A DNA stretch of 64,000 nucleotides from assembly GCA_026018925.1 (NCBI GenBank), contig JAKSZU010000004.1, positions 37,033,233-37,097,232 of the forward strand. The letters run 5' to 3'. The translations under genes and the position numbers were made by a program. This document shows, piece by piece, positions 12,510-23,697 of this stretch. The DNA is from Tupaia tana (Eukaryota; Chordata; Mammalia; Scandentia; Tupaiidae). How positions within the stretch are numbered: the stretch's first letter is position 1; each line of letters begins with the position of its first letter. The notes under the pieces were generated by a model that did not search any database, was not told the origin of the DNA, and was given only the letters and a program-made list of their open reading frames with translations.

Positions 12510-13660
12510 AGAATCAGGGAAGGGAAAGCCAAGTGGGGTGTGTTAGGTTAAAATAAATTCAAGGTTCCTAGCTCAAGTCTTCAAGAACTACATCAATCAC
12601 AAAATGAATTTTACTCTCTCTTGGGGTTAACATGCCCCCGTCACTGGCATATACAAAGAGAAGCTAAATCACCACCTATCTGTAATAGTTTTGTTACTGA
12701 ATTTTAAATTTCTAGAACTGATTTTCAAATGTTATATAAGCATTAATAAAAGAAAGCAGCAATTTCTTGAAGCCATCACTGGAGGAGTAAAAACTACTTC
12801 TCCCAAATCAATCTCATTTCCCTAATTTCCTTTGAGCTTTTTGGAAGCTGACATCAAATTCTTAATAAATGTTTATTTAGTTAATAGCTTTTTTATTGGC
12901 AGGGCCACTTACAAATTGGAGTACTTATATCTTGTTATGAGAACATTTGAATATCTCAGGACTATTTTTAGAAAACTATTTTTTAAAAAGTAGAGAACAT
13001 ATGCTGGAAAAAATTGAGCTATTAGGAGAATTTGTATACTCAAAGTTCATACTGGACAGCATCGACACAGAATTGCTCTCATTTCTTTATAATGTCTGCA
13101 TGCAAAGCTCAATCCCACAAAAAATTGTCACCTAGGGGACTCCTAGTTTCCCTAGAATGACTGTCGTATAGAAAGTGACTTTTACAGAGAAGAGTTTTCA
13201 TATTCCGTGGGATTCATGAATGGAGTTTGAGAGTAGGTTTGTGAAATTTCCGCTACAACCAGAAAACATAGAAACACATACTTACTTTCTAACATTCATA
13301 TTTCTGAAAAACAATTTTATTTTGAAAAAAACATATAGAATATTTTGTAAACTAGTTGTTATATTAGAAGGTAGGATTGTTTATACCCAGTCTTGTTTTC
13401 CTTGGGTGTTAAATCTTTATGGCATAGGAACAATATGAGGTGAAGTTATTAGAGGATTTCACTTAAATATGTTCTTAAGCACTTGAAAAAAGGCTTTTTT
13501 AAAAAAAATGACTCTTATCCTACAGCTTTATAAGAAAAATTGTGTTGGTATTTATTTTGTTCACTCATTTCTTTAGTGAAACACCTACAACCCAAGAAAT
13601 TCTTTCAAGCAGTAAATAAAGCAACTTGAAAGATAAAATCTTAAGCAAATTAAAGCTTTC
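12510..13660. other. Intron sequence, nothing recognised
   Basis: A/T-rich. ORFs at 12947-13135 and 13220-13438 are short and show no conserved features. Confidence 0.5.
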
Positions 13661-13812
13661 AGGCCAGTTGGTGGCTTGGTGTTCAATATCTTGAGAGGAG
13701 AATGGAAAAGAAGGGGTTGCGGCATGGCAATCCCTTCAGGGGGGAGGAAATTTTTCACTTTCTCTTTCTCTCTGATAAGTGCACATGCCCTACAACAAAA
13801 ATAAAAACAAAG
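13661..13812 (+). repeat. tRNA-derived SINE, internally deleted
   Basis: The head CAGGCCAGTTGGTGGCTTGG jumps directly to ATCTTGAGAGGAGAATGG, so most of the tRNA-like part with the B box is missing. The rest is normal and ends CATGCCCTACAACAAAA. Confidence 0.8.
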
Positions 13813-14169
13813 CATTAATGCTTTCTACCAAAAAATTAATAATAATAAAAACCCACATCATTTCCAGGTCTGACATCATCAACAAACACCAAAGAATGAG
13901 AATGCCCTCTGCTACGCATCCTCACTGGTCTTCTCTCTGACTTGGTACCTGCTGGAAGGCGTTAGAATCCCTTTGTGCAGATACCATTTGATATAAAATA
14001 ACAATAATAATAATAAAAACCCTGGTTTCTCTCTGTAGAACTAACTTTTAGGGGTTGATTAGAGCAGAAGGCAAAAGACTAGTCCATATCTCCACACGGC
14101 CCACAGTCCTTATTAGAAAAGTATGTCTGTACTGGCTATGGTAGGTATCAAGGGGGATTTGTAAAGGTT

Positions 14170-14460
14170 CCTTTGCCTTGAGCCCTTCATTTCTTCTTTA
14201 GTTAATTCATTAAATATTTATTAAGTACTTACATTCTGAAAAGCACGGCCCTTAGCATTGGGATAAAAGACACGAACAAGATGTTCTTGGGAAACAGCCC
14301 TTTGGGTGCAGACTAATAAACTAACAGTGATGCAGACAAGTGCTGTGGTGGGGACACATAAATAGCAATACGAATACAGCTGTAGGGACACCGAAACAGC
14401 CAGCTCATCTCAGGAGGGCAGAGATGAGAAAAATTAAATCTTTCACCAGTTCAATTAATG
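14170..14460 (-). repeat. L2-like fragment, antisense
   Basis: TTAATTCATTAAATATTTATTAAG TACTTACATTC, then GATAAAAGACACGAACAAGATG, resembles a reversed L2 3' end. Confidence 0.5.
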
Positions 14461-14471
14461 GCACCAAATTC

Positions 14472-14624
14472 TGGGCCAGCTAGTGGCATGGTGATTAAGG
14501 TGCTGGACCTGCAGGGCTGACTTTGCAGTTCAAGTCCTCAGCAGCTTGAAAAACACACCAGGCAAGTGTGTGGGCATGCCCAAAATCCTGAGGGGAGAAT
14601 AGAAGAGTAGGGATTGTGGTATAG

Positions 14625-14659
<35 letters not shown>

Positions 14660-14753
14660 GTGATTTCCCACTTTCCCATTCTCTGTCTCTTCCTATCTGG
14701 CTCCAGCAAGCAGACTCACCCTATGGCAAAAATTTAAAAAAAAAAAAAAAAAA
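14472..14753 (+). repeat. tRNA-derived SINE with internal CA repeat
   Basis: Head GGGCCAGCTAGTGGCATGG. A (CA)n run at about 14626-14657 replaces part of the GC-rich middle. Poly-A tail. Duplication GGCACCAAATTC at 14460-14471 and 14754-14765. Confidence 0.92.
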
Positions 14754-14888
14754 GGCACCAAATTCAAACCCATGTATTATCTGACCCAATTCTTTGGTTA
14801 AAAGGGATATAGAAAAGGAGATAAGACAGAATCCAAGGACGAGCTTTACCACTACCACTATCAAATCTCAATTGAAATGACACTGTCT

Positions 14889-15163
14889 CGGGACCAGCAG
14901 TTAGTGTAGTGGCTATGTCGCTGGACTCCCACGTAGTCGACCGCGGTTCGCGTCCCGGACCCGGTGGCTTAAAACTCACGCTGGGCGTGTGTGCGTGCGT
15001 GCCCAAGATCCTGAGAGGAGAATGGAGGAGAAGGGATTGCGACGTGGCCATCCCCCCTGGGGGGTGATTTCTCGCTTTCTGTCTCTCTGTCTCTCTCTGT
15101 CTGTCTGGCGAGCACAAGCGCCCTATAGCAAAAACCTCTCCAAAAAAAAAAGAAGAATGAAAA
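14889..15163 (+). repeat. Young tRNA-derived SINE with 15-bp duplication
   Basis: Head GGGACCAGCAGTTAGTGTAG, B-box region GCGGTTCGCGTCC, CCCCCCTGGGGGG middle, GCGCCCTATAGCAAAAACC end. The perfect duplication GAAATGACACTGTCT at 14874-14888 and 15164-15178 shows LINE-type insertion and little decay. Confidence 0.96.
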
Positions 15164-15299
15164 GAAATGACACTGTCTGAGAAGGGTGGATGGTGTCCCT
15201 AGTGATGTGCAATAGGCAACTTATTTGACTGCATAGAGCAGACCTGCTGACCATCAGCAAAAGCATTCTTCTCTATCTATCTCTATCATATTATTATGT

Positions 15300-15475
15300 T
15301 TTACTTTCTTCATAGCATTCATCATTATCTGAAATGATCTTATTTGATTTACTTACTGTTTGTTTCTCCTTCAGGGACATTGTCTGTCTTGTACATGACT
15401 GTATTCTCGGGATGAGAATAGTGCCTTGCTTCATGGTGGGTGCTTAGTAAGAATTTGTTGAATGAAAGGATGACC
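15300..15475 (+). repeat. L2 3' end fragment
   Basis: ATCATTATCTGAAATGATC, TTTCTCCTTCAGGGACATTG, and TGGTGGGTGCTTAGTAAG AATTTGTTGAATGAA follow the L2 3' end order. Confidence 0.7.
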
Positions 15476-15479
15476 ATCA

Positions 15480-16045
15480 CCATTAACCAACAACCACCCT
15501 TGAAAATGAATCTTTTTTTCCAACTCCAAAATCTCTGTGTGATATCAAGTGTCCCACAACAATCTACCCCACAGATTCATTTCCACCAGGACAGGCTCAG
15601 GTGCGAGAGGTGGGATACAGGGAATCCCTACTGCATCTTTGTTAATTGCCCACAGTGTGGTAACGAGAAGCCAGATCCCCAGAATCCCAGAGCTGTTCAG
15701 CATTCCTATGCTGCCTCTGGTTAAACCTTTCTGTGGAGAAGGCAGTTTGGGATTATTGCCATGACTGTAATTTGTAAGCTCACAGGAAGAAGAAAAGGCA
15801 ATGGGAAGCTTCTTCGAGAACTGGGATGAGCCAACTATCCGAGTTCTCCATTCTAGTCTGAGAACGAGAAGTCATAGACTTTGGAACTGGTTGCTTGAGG
15901 GCAGAGTTGGAATATTCTGCTGTAGCTGTGCCTCTAGGAGGTCTGCCTACCTTTGACTAGGGCATGGGCTATAGCATTCTGGCTGCGCTTTTACATAGTA
16001 AGTCCTTTGTTAGAATTTAGGACTGGCTGCAGCTTGCAGTCATCA
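15480..16045. other. Intron sequence without recognised repeat
   Basis: ORFs at 15440-15724 and 15549-15764 overlap L2 and plain intron; their residues match no family I know. Confidence 0.5.
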
Positions 16046-16049
16046 ATTA

Positions 16050-16153
16050 CTGGGTTGTTGGGAAAGTCATGACATATTTTTTCTATGTAAAGTATAGAAA
16101 AATACGTATTTTTTACATAGAAAAAGTACGTCATGACTTTTCCAATGACCCAG
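16050..16153. mobile_element. Mariner-type MITE, 104 bp, near-perfect hairpin
   Basis: Ends CTGGGTTGTTGGGAAAGTCA and the complement TGACTTTTCCAATGACCCAG, with TA on both sides (16048-16049, 16154-16155). The interior is also an inverted repeat: CTATGTAAA ... TTTACATAG. Confidence 0.85.
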
Positions 16154-16544
16154 TATATAAAGGTGGGTCATTGTTGTTATGGTAAAAATGCATACCCTTG
16201 TCCAATTTCCTCATGTACAGTGAGGATACCAGATAGTATGCTGAGATGACGGTGAATGAAAGAACATAAGTAAATGGATATATGATTATTTTTAACAGAA
16301 GGATGAGCAAGTATTTGCAGATGTTGGATTCTGAGTACTATTGAGGCTAGCATTTTCCAACAGAACTTTAATGAATAAACCTTCTCAAACACACAAACAC
16401 ACACATACACAGTAACACTTTTTTAAAATTATAAACACAATAATTTTCATTATTATCCAGGAAGGAGTTCTTAGGACACTGCTGGGAGCAGGAGATAGTA
16501 GGAGGAATAAAGACCCTAGTGGCCATGTTTTAAAACCCCACTGA

Positions 16545-16800
16545 GGGGCCAGCAGGTGGCATGGAGGTTAAGTTGCTGGATCCCATATCATCGACTGTGC
16601 AGTTCAATTTCTGGATCTGCGGCCTGAGAACATGCCTGGTGTGCGTGCCCCAAGTCCTGAGTGGGAGAATAGAGGAGAAAGGACTGTGGCATAGCCATCC
16701 CCCTTGAGGGGTTAGTTCTTACTTTCCTTCTCTCTCTTTCTTTCTCTCTCTGTCTCTTTCCAGAGAGTATATGTGCCCTATAGCAAAACTAAAGAAAGAA
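16545..16800 (+). repeat. tRNA-derived SINE with CTCF-like head motif
   Basis: The GGGGCCAGCAGGTGGCATGG head contains CCAGCAGGTGGC at 16549-16560. The rest is standard: CCATCCCCCTTGAGGGG, pyrimidine tract, GTGCCCTATAGCAAAAC, (AAAG)n tail. Confidence 0.9.
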
Positions 16801-16969
16801 AGCCAAAGAAACAAAAGTAACAAGAAAAAAATCATTTCCACTGAGGTCTTAATCTTAAACCTGCCAGAGGTTTTGATCCAAATGTAAGTGACTTTTTGTC
16901 AGGTGACAGATAAAACCTTGACAGCTTGTATGCATTCAACAAAACACATTTGTTGAGTGCCTTTTCTGT

Positions 16970-17225
16970 TTTGAAAGTTTCTTTCTTTTGTGATAGTGAG
17001 ACAGAGACAGAGACGGAAAAAGAGATAAATGGGCACTCTCAACAGGGTCTCAGGCCATGATCCACCCCCACCCTCGCCTTCCTAGCCAGCCAGGATCATG
17101 AGCACACATGCCCAGCGTGCACAGTTTGATGGGGGAGCTGAGCCCCCAGTCTTCTATGTGGAACCGGAATCGCTCGATGGTGGTTCAAGGCACCATCAAG
17201 GCATCCCTGTTGTTTGCTTTCTGTT
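16970..17225 (-). repeat. Second SINE family, reverse
   Basis: Reverse copy: TTTTGTGATAGTGAGACAGAG, CAACAGGGTCTCAGGCC, CCAGCCAGGATCATGAG and an eroded promoter region at the right. Shares CAGGATCATG with 45098 and the complement with 61156 (CATGATCC). Confidence 0.65.
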
Positions 17226-17249
17226 GTGAGACTCAACTCTAGACCCTGG

Positions 17250-18180
17250 AACTGCAGGATGAATTAAGGCATAGTTTCTGCCTCAAGGAGGTCACAATCG
17301 AGGAGAGAGAGAAGTAAACAGAGAAACCTAGGCCAGTGTGACAGGTTCTGGGATAAAGAAGGGGCTGTGGAGAAGTAGAGGAAAGGGCCCTGGGCAGAGC
17401 TGCACAGATCACAGGGCGTAATACAAAGAGATTGCATTTCAGGATTTTCTAATTCTAGAGCCTCTATTTTCTCCTCTTTGAAATGGGGTAAAGAAAATTA
17501 GCCTGCCAGAGTTGTGAGAATTCAGTGGTATAGAAAGTACTCAGTGTGTGATTTTTAAGAAAGAATAAAGCGAAATCAAGACAGAAAAATCTTTGCAAAC
17601 GGCAGGGAGCCACTCTGCTGACCTCTGCATAGAAACGTCTTTTGTAGAGTCTGTGGTCTTTGCACTGAGGCTATTTGTTAGAATAAGCCAGAGTCTCACA
17701 TAGAGAATGATGGAGATGGAAAAGAAAAGCTTCCTGTGGTTCAGAAAGGAACGATTCCTAGGAAGTTGCCCCCTGAGTCTTTGTTACAGAAATTGGGGTT
17801 TACGCAGGTAACTGGTGATCAGAAAACAACCACCCTGGGGACAATAGCAGGCAATTTTGTGACCACCTGGCTTAGGTGGAATTCTTAGAATTAGAACTTC
17901 TCTTAGTTTAATCAGAGGTTTCATATCCACCTTGTGGTGCTGTTCTTTGTCCCTGATTTTTCCTCCCAGGCTTATGAATAAGGCATATTTCTGCCTCTAA
18001 GACTGCCAAGCTGTCCTCCTGCTCGGCTGGGAGCTTGGACTGTGCAGCCTGAGAAAGCGTGGCAATCTTCCGCCATCTGCTGGCTCCCTCTGGTCACCAG
18101 CTCCAGGCTGGCTTAGCGAAGACTCCTAGGAAATGGAAACCACCTGGAGGAACATCCATGCAGGGCAGAGAAAGTCCCTG
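17250..18180. other. Repeat-poor intron block
   Basis: Moderately GC-rich non-repeat sequence with no convincing ORF. It includes the CTCF-like site at 18072 and could be a conserved non-coding block. Confidence 0.45.
18072..18083 (-). promoter_or_regulatory. Candidate CTCF core motif outside SINEs
   Basis: The minus strand reads CCAGCAGATGGC, a full match to the core consensus CCASYAGRKGGC. The flanking sequence is not a recognised SINE. Occupancy cannot be told from sequence. Confidence 0.4.
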
Positions 18181-18529
18181 CTTTTATTTAAAAAAAAAAA
18201 AAAAAAGATAAGAGGATAGCAAACAGAAGCTGTTGTAAGAAAGCGCTTCCCCTCATGAGAGCGTGTGAGAAGATCTGACCATCTCAATGATCTAAACCAG
18301 AGACATTTCTATGCAGGTTTGCTTTGCTCAGGGGAAACACAGCAGTACTTTAAAAAACAAATCTGTTTTTAGATCATTGCCTCGCAAGACAAATACATGA
18401 ATGTCACAGCTCCATAGATGCACTTGAAAGAAACCATTGCCACTGGAAACTGAGATGAAGGTAGGGAGTCCTAAAGGGAGAAGGGATAAGAGAAACACAC
18501 AGTAAGTGACAGTCTTCTTTCCTTGGTTC

Positions 18530-19060
18530 ATTGACATATTTCAAGACCTGCTGTTTACAAGGCTGTTACCCAGATACCTGGGATTCAAAAATGAGTAATA
18601 CTGAGCCCCTCCTCTTTTGGAGAAGACAACCTATGGGGAGCAGCTAAATCAATGAAGAATAAAATAGGGAGGTGCAACGCTATGATAAAGCACTGTGGTA
18701 AAGGAATCAAGGGGAACACGGAGGAGGACTTGCGTCTAAAGGGGGCTGAGGCTGCAGAGCAGAGAGAAATAACTGAAAGGGTGGCATGAGCTGATTTTGT
18801 AGAGAGTAGCTAATGGGACACGGTGGTGATAAGGCCGTTCCTGTTACAAGGAGCACCACCTCTCACACAGCATCGCCTGCCTCCAAGGAGCTGAGAACGC
18901 AAGGTACAAAGCAGGTGAAAGTTGCCAAACACTGGGTCTTAGACAACAAGCCCAATGAGCAGGGAGCTCGTTAGAGCAAGGAGCGAGAAGGCAGCATGTG
19001 GAATCCTGGCGATCAGAGCAGGACCGGGAGGGGTCTGTATTCTAGAAAAAATTGCTGTTT
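18530..19060 (-). repeat. L2-like or other old repeat, antisense
   Basis: A run such as GACCTGCTG ... GGGATTCAAAAATGAG ... AAGGCCGTTCCTGTTAC follows the order of reversed L2 3' regions. Weak and diverged. Confidence 0.35.
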
Positions 19061-19069
19061 CGTTCCATA

Positions 19070-20584
19070 TGTTGGATATGGGAAACCCCTTCCAGGCAGG
19101 TAGAATTTGTAGTTAGATATTTAGAAGCCTGTAAGGAACGTCCTCTCTTAATGTATCTCAAACTTCTGTGTGACTTCATTTAGAAGTAGCTATAAACCAA
19201 ATAAATCAACTGCAACCTTATTTAGAATCATAAGTGTAGATATGATGATCAAGAGTAGAAAAATGCTTAAGAAAATTATAGTACAACTACTGAATCTGTC
19301 ATTAAGTAATTCATAGAAAATGATCTTTCTGGAAACAGTAGTACATGATAAATACTTAGGAAAAAAGTCGAGATCCTAACCAGCAGGGGAAAAAAAAAAT
19401 TTAGACAAGAAATGCACTAAATTGCTAGTAATGGTACTATGCACTAAATTGCTAGTAATGGTACTATTCTCTTCTCCCTTGTCTATCTTTTATGTAACAT
19501 TCTTATATTACTTATATAATATTTTTAATCTAAAGAAACCTAAAAGTAAAAATGTGTGTCCTGATTAAGACAGAGGCAAAATTTACCCTAAATAAATAAT
19601 GACCCTATTTATGCATTTGTTTCTGCTGGTTCAGTTTCAGTTTTCCTCCTAATTGTGTTTCGGTCTGTGTGGTACATTCATCTTGCTTGTTAAGCTGTCC
19701 TCAGTCTTCCCCTTGCCCACACCCCTCCCCGTTCCCTGGATCTGTGGGATGCATTGTGATGTCTGCCTGCTAATTTTGCTGTGACTGAGGCTGGTGTCTG
19801 GTTGGTGATTCATGTTTGTTCCAAAGTTGTACATCTGTGTTGGTTGCTTTGAAACAGTGCCCTAGGGAATATGAAAGGCCATTTGTCTCACTAAGACTGC
19901 TTCTTTGCACCAGAGACTGGCTTCTCCTAAATTCCAGCAAGCTCTCCTATGACTTTAGTTAGGCAGGGTAAGAAAGAAAGAAAACAAAACCAAAGAGGAG
20001 CTACACAGACAGAGTTTGGGTGTCTGGGTCTGGTCTCAGCTTATCTTTCAGGGGTGAATTTTCTGGATACCAACACCAGGGACACAGTACCCCATGACAC
20101 TCACTTTAAGCACTTACCTTTTGGACCTACCCTCTGCCCACTATGAAAGTGTCTACCAAAAAAGAGGACAAGGTGAGTCTAGGTAGAAACCCTCAAGTGA
20201 AAATATTCTGAAGCTTGATGGGCATACCCGTTCAGTACCTCTTCTAAGATCTTAGCACACAGATACATACATCAGCTCTATCCATGGTATTTATGAGTGG
20301 TACCACATGATGAATTAAATGGACACAGGTCATAGTCCTAGAACGGGAGAAACCTTGCTATTCCAGATACCAAACTTAAGGTACTGGATCACTGGGAAAT
20401 CCTACTTATCTTGGAGGGCCTGTGGCAGTGGCTGGATCCCAACTGTTTTAAAAAAAGTTATTTCAATGTTTTAGTATCTATATGCTATATGGATACACAG
20501 CAAATGAATAGCAACATGTCTGAAATTCCAAAGCTCATAGTCACCGTTGAACATTGTGTAATCCCACCTTCACCCCACTTCTAT
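19070..20584. other. Intron sequence with one short tandem duplication
   Basis: Non-repeat. The only structure noted is the 27-bp duplication at 19414. ORFs on both strands (19649-19834, 19949-20146) have no recognised content. Confidence 0.5.
19414..19467 (+). repeat. Perfect 27-bp tandem duplication
   Basis: The unit starting GCACTAAATTGCTAGTAATG occurs at 19414-19440 and again at 19441-19467 with no difference. A recent slippage or repair event. Confidence 0.95.
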
Positions 20585-20844
20585 TTTTTAAGTTTTTGCC
20601 GTAAGTTCTGTATGTTCACAGGAGAAAGACAGAGAGACAGAGATAGTGAGAAAGAAAGTGAGAAATGACCCTCCAGAAGGGCTGGCTGTGCCACAATTTC
20701 TTCTCTTCCATTCACCTCCTTGGATTGTGGGAATGCATGCACACATACCTGGCATGATTTTCAAGTTGCCAGGTCCAGGACTTGAACTGTGGCTGACCAT
20801 GTGAAATCCAGCACCTTAACCACCACGCCACCTGCTAGCACCCC
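20585..20844 (-). repeat. tRNA-derived SINE, main family
   Basis: Reverse copy: TTTTTGCCGTAAG, CACAATTTCTTCTCTTCCATTC, GGACTTGAACTG and CCACGCCACCTGCTAGCACC. Confidence 0.85.
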
Positions 20845-20871
20845 ACCTTTACCTTTTAAGAACCTACTCAA

Positions 20872-21120
20872 GGCCAGCAGATGGTGTAGTGTTTACATCA
20901 CTGGATTCTCACATGACTTACTGCAGTTCGGTTCCTGGACCCAGTGGCTTGAAAATCCCACTGGGATGTGCATGTGTACCCAAGATCCTGGGAAGAGAAG
21001 GGATTGTGGTGTGGCCATCCCCCCTTAGGGGTGATTTCTCACTTTCCCTCTCACTGTCTCTGTCTCTCTCTGGTGAGTGCATGCGCCCTTAGGCAAAAAC
21101 CTCTAATATATATTTTTTAA
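20872..21120 (+). repeat. tRNA-derived SINE, main family
   Basis: Head AAGGCCAGCAGATGGTGTAG, GCAGTTCGGTTCC, CCCCCCTTAGGGG, GCGCCCTTAGGCAAAAACC. Probable duplication AAGAACCT before and after. Confidence 0.87.
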
Positions 21121-21799
21121 AGAACCTTCTCTCTTTGTCCTTAAGTAGGATTCATCAGGACCTACTAGTTCTACAGGATTCAGTGGTATAAAAGAATCCT
21201 TATCTACGAAATATCTCTCTTTTGCTCAACAACTAGTACAGATCTCACCCAAGGGAAGTTTGCAAGTCAGCTTCATTATGTTTCACTTGCTGCCATGTAT
21301 GTGGTTTATAACCACAGCTTACCTCCAGGCAGGCTAGCGAACAGGCTGGTACATATGAGTGATTGCCCACCCGCCTGCTTACCTGCAGCCTTTGAAAAGC
21401 AGCCCCATTCCAGATCATTAGCCTGCTGAGAAAATCCATTTGTGGTGCCTTGAAAATCCAAATACGTATTGGATTATTATGGCTCTTCCTTGTCCTTTTA
21501 CCCAGAGATTCTCACTTGCTGCTTCTTATTAGACACCTGGAGTTTGTGGGTTGTCTAAAAGCAGCTTCTCAGAATGCTCTCCTGGGAAGCATTATAACCC
21601 TGAATTCTATCATTTCCTCTTTTACTGTTTCAAGGAAACCTTCAGGGTAATTTGCTGCCTTCTCCATCTTTATTCAAGACAGCAGGCATGTTGCTCATAA
21701 CCTGACTGACTCTTTACATACCAACCACAACTTTTATTTAAATTTAGAGATTGAAGGGAAAGTGCATTCAGTTATCCAGTGGGTCATTCTGGAACTCTG

Positions 21800-21995
21800 T
21801 GATTAGGGAAATCTGAGGTTGTAAAGAAATGAGTTGGAAGACTTGAGTCTTCCATGTCTCACTCTACAAATTCTTAACCTATGACTTTGAACAAGATATT
21901 TACATTTCTCTGAGCCTCATTTACCTCAAATGTTAAGTGGAATCATACTATACCCTTGACAGAGTTTTTAGGGGTGAATGGAATCATATATTGGA
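21800..21995 (+). repeat. MIR SINE
   Basis: CCTATGACTTTGAACAAG, CTCTGAGCCTCATTTACCTC and GGGTGAATGGAATCATATA follow the forward MIR order. Confidence 0.65.
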
Positions 21996-22278
21996 AAGTA
22001 CTCTGTAACCAGAAGAAATATAAGCAAATCTACCCAGAGAGAACAGGTTGTAAGAACTAGTGAAAGAAAAGAACAAAGAATATAGGAATAAATTATGTCA
22101 GCTGGATGAGTATAAAGGAAGCCCACTGCTGTGGTCTTACTTGGAAAGGAGAGCTTACCCAGCCCCGAAGCCTTTTCGCATATCCCTACAAAGCTTTAGC
22201 TGGGGTGCATTGAGTGTTCTAGAGAAAAACTTACAAAGAGCATTGCTGTCAATCTGAGGGTAAAGGATTTTTTTTGTG

Positions 22279-22421
22279 GGACCAGCTGGTGGTGTGGTGG
22301 TTAAGGAGCTGGACTCCCACATGGCCAACTATGGTTCGAGTTCAGGACCTGGTGGCTTGCTTTCTCGTTTTCTTTCTCTCTGTCTCTCTTTGGTGAGCAC
22401 ATATGCCCTATAGCAAATTGC

Positions 22422-22450
<29 letters not shown>
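22279..22450 (+). repeat. Short tRNA-derived SINE with AAT repeat tail
   Basis: Head GGGACCAGCTGGTGGTGTGG and a good B box GGTTCGAGTTC run straight into GGTGGCTTGCTTTCTCG, skipping the central region. The end TGCCCTATAGCAAATTG is followed by (AAT)n. Confidence 0.85.
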
Positions 22451-22452
<2 letters not shown>

Positions 22453-22658
22453 ATAAATAATTATTTAAATTTTTTTTTTAAAAATGATGTTGTTTGCGTG
22501 AGAAAATGAATATGGAATAATAAAGGAGAATATGTGTGTGGGAGGAAATGAAGCCAGGGTAATACCAGGATGGGCAAAGAGAAAACAAGATGCAAAGACC
22601 TGACTGCTCTTCTCTGTGTGTTCATTGAGCAGAACTTATTTAAATAAGACTGGGCTTG

Positions 22659-22954
22659 GGACCAACAGGGGGTGTAGTAGTTAAGGCATTGGATTCCCAC
22701 ATGGCCAACTGTGATTCAAGACCTGGACCCAACAACTTGAAACTCACACCAGGCATATGTGCATGCGTGCCCAAAATCCCAAGAGGAGAATGGAGGTGAA
22801 GGGATTGCAGTGTGACCATCTTCCCCTGGGGGAGGGAGTGACTTCTCACTTTCTGTTTCTCTGTCTCTCTCTGTCTCTCCAGAAAGCACACATGCTCTAT
22901 AGCAAAAGTCTCTTAATTTTTTAAAAAATAGTAATAATAAATAATTAAATAATT
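22659..22954 (+). repeat. tRNA-derived SINE with duplication
   Basis: Head GGACCAACAGGGGGTGTAG, CCTGGGGGAGGG middle, TGCTCTATAGCAAAAG end. CTGGGCTTG repeats at 22650-22658 and 22955-22963. Confidence 0.9.
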
Positions 22955-23424
22955 CTGGGCTTGAAGTCACCTTCCATAGTGAGGGAGGCTGAGCAGACAT
23001 CTCAGTGGCATGCCTCTTTGCAAACCAGTGAGTGCTTCTTCCTCCAGGGACAAAGCTATGGCCTTGGAGAGTCATTTTGCATTATCAGATTAATTAAGTC
23101 ATTTTCTGTGGTTAAACTTGTGTATGAATATTAAATCTCAGGCTGGGTCTCCCATCTAATCACTAGTGAATGTTTTCAGAATAACGCTTTGTTCCTGAAA
23201 CATTTAGAAATATGCATATCATATCTTAATGAGACTGTGATACTTATCTGTGGCAGAAAGATGTCTTCCAGCTAGGCAGACTCATTCAAGTGATAGTTCA
23301 GTGTCTGGCACCAAGATCTGTGCTAGATGCCCCCTCTAGAGTTGTTTATTATCACTGCAATTTTTTTTTTATGCTTGGCTCTTGTTCTGAATTTGTCAAA
23401 GCTGCTCATGCTTCTTTAAGGCCA

Positions 23425-23645
23425 TGGGATTTGTTCTTGGGTTCTGATTCTGGCTTTCTTATTTGCTGATGGTGGACTCAGGTAAATGAACTTCTATGGG
23501 ACTCTTTCTCTATATGTAAAATGGGAATATAGAGTGCAACTTAGAGATGCTTTGAGGATGAAAGTTTTCCAAAAAGTGTGGAGTTTTAATGTAAAGTGCC
23601 TTGCACACGGTACCTGCTACATGTCGGTTCTCAATGTATGCTAGG
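23425..23645 (+). repeat. MIR SINE just upstream of an exon
   Basis: GGTTCTGATTCTGGC, GACTCTTTCTCTATATG TAAAATGGG, AAAGTGCCTTGCACACGG and GTCGGTTCTCAATG. It ends about 55 bp before the exon at 23698. Confidence 0.75.
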
Positions 23646-23697
23646 TGACCTCCTCCATAGCCCTCATGTGACCAGAGTTTCCTGCTTTCTCTTTAAG

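Larger units (their letters stand above)
1..23697 (+). other. PDE4B: PDE4B intron upstream of the UCR1 exon (partial)
   Basis: No exon was recognised in this stretch. In particular, no sequence encoding the segment that joins to FDVENG in PDE4B1 or PDE4B3, and no isoform-specific start, was found by eye. The content is SINEs, antisense L1, MIR, L2, MITEs and non-repeat intron, listed separately. Its 3' end is the acceptor at 23696-23697. Confidence 0.85.
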
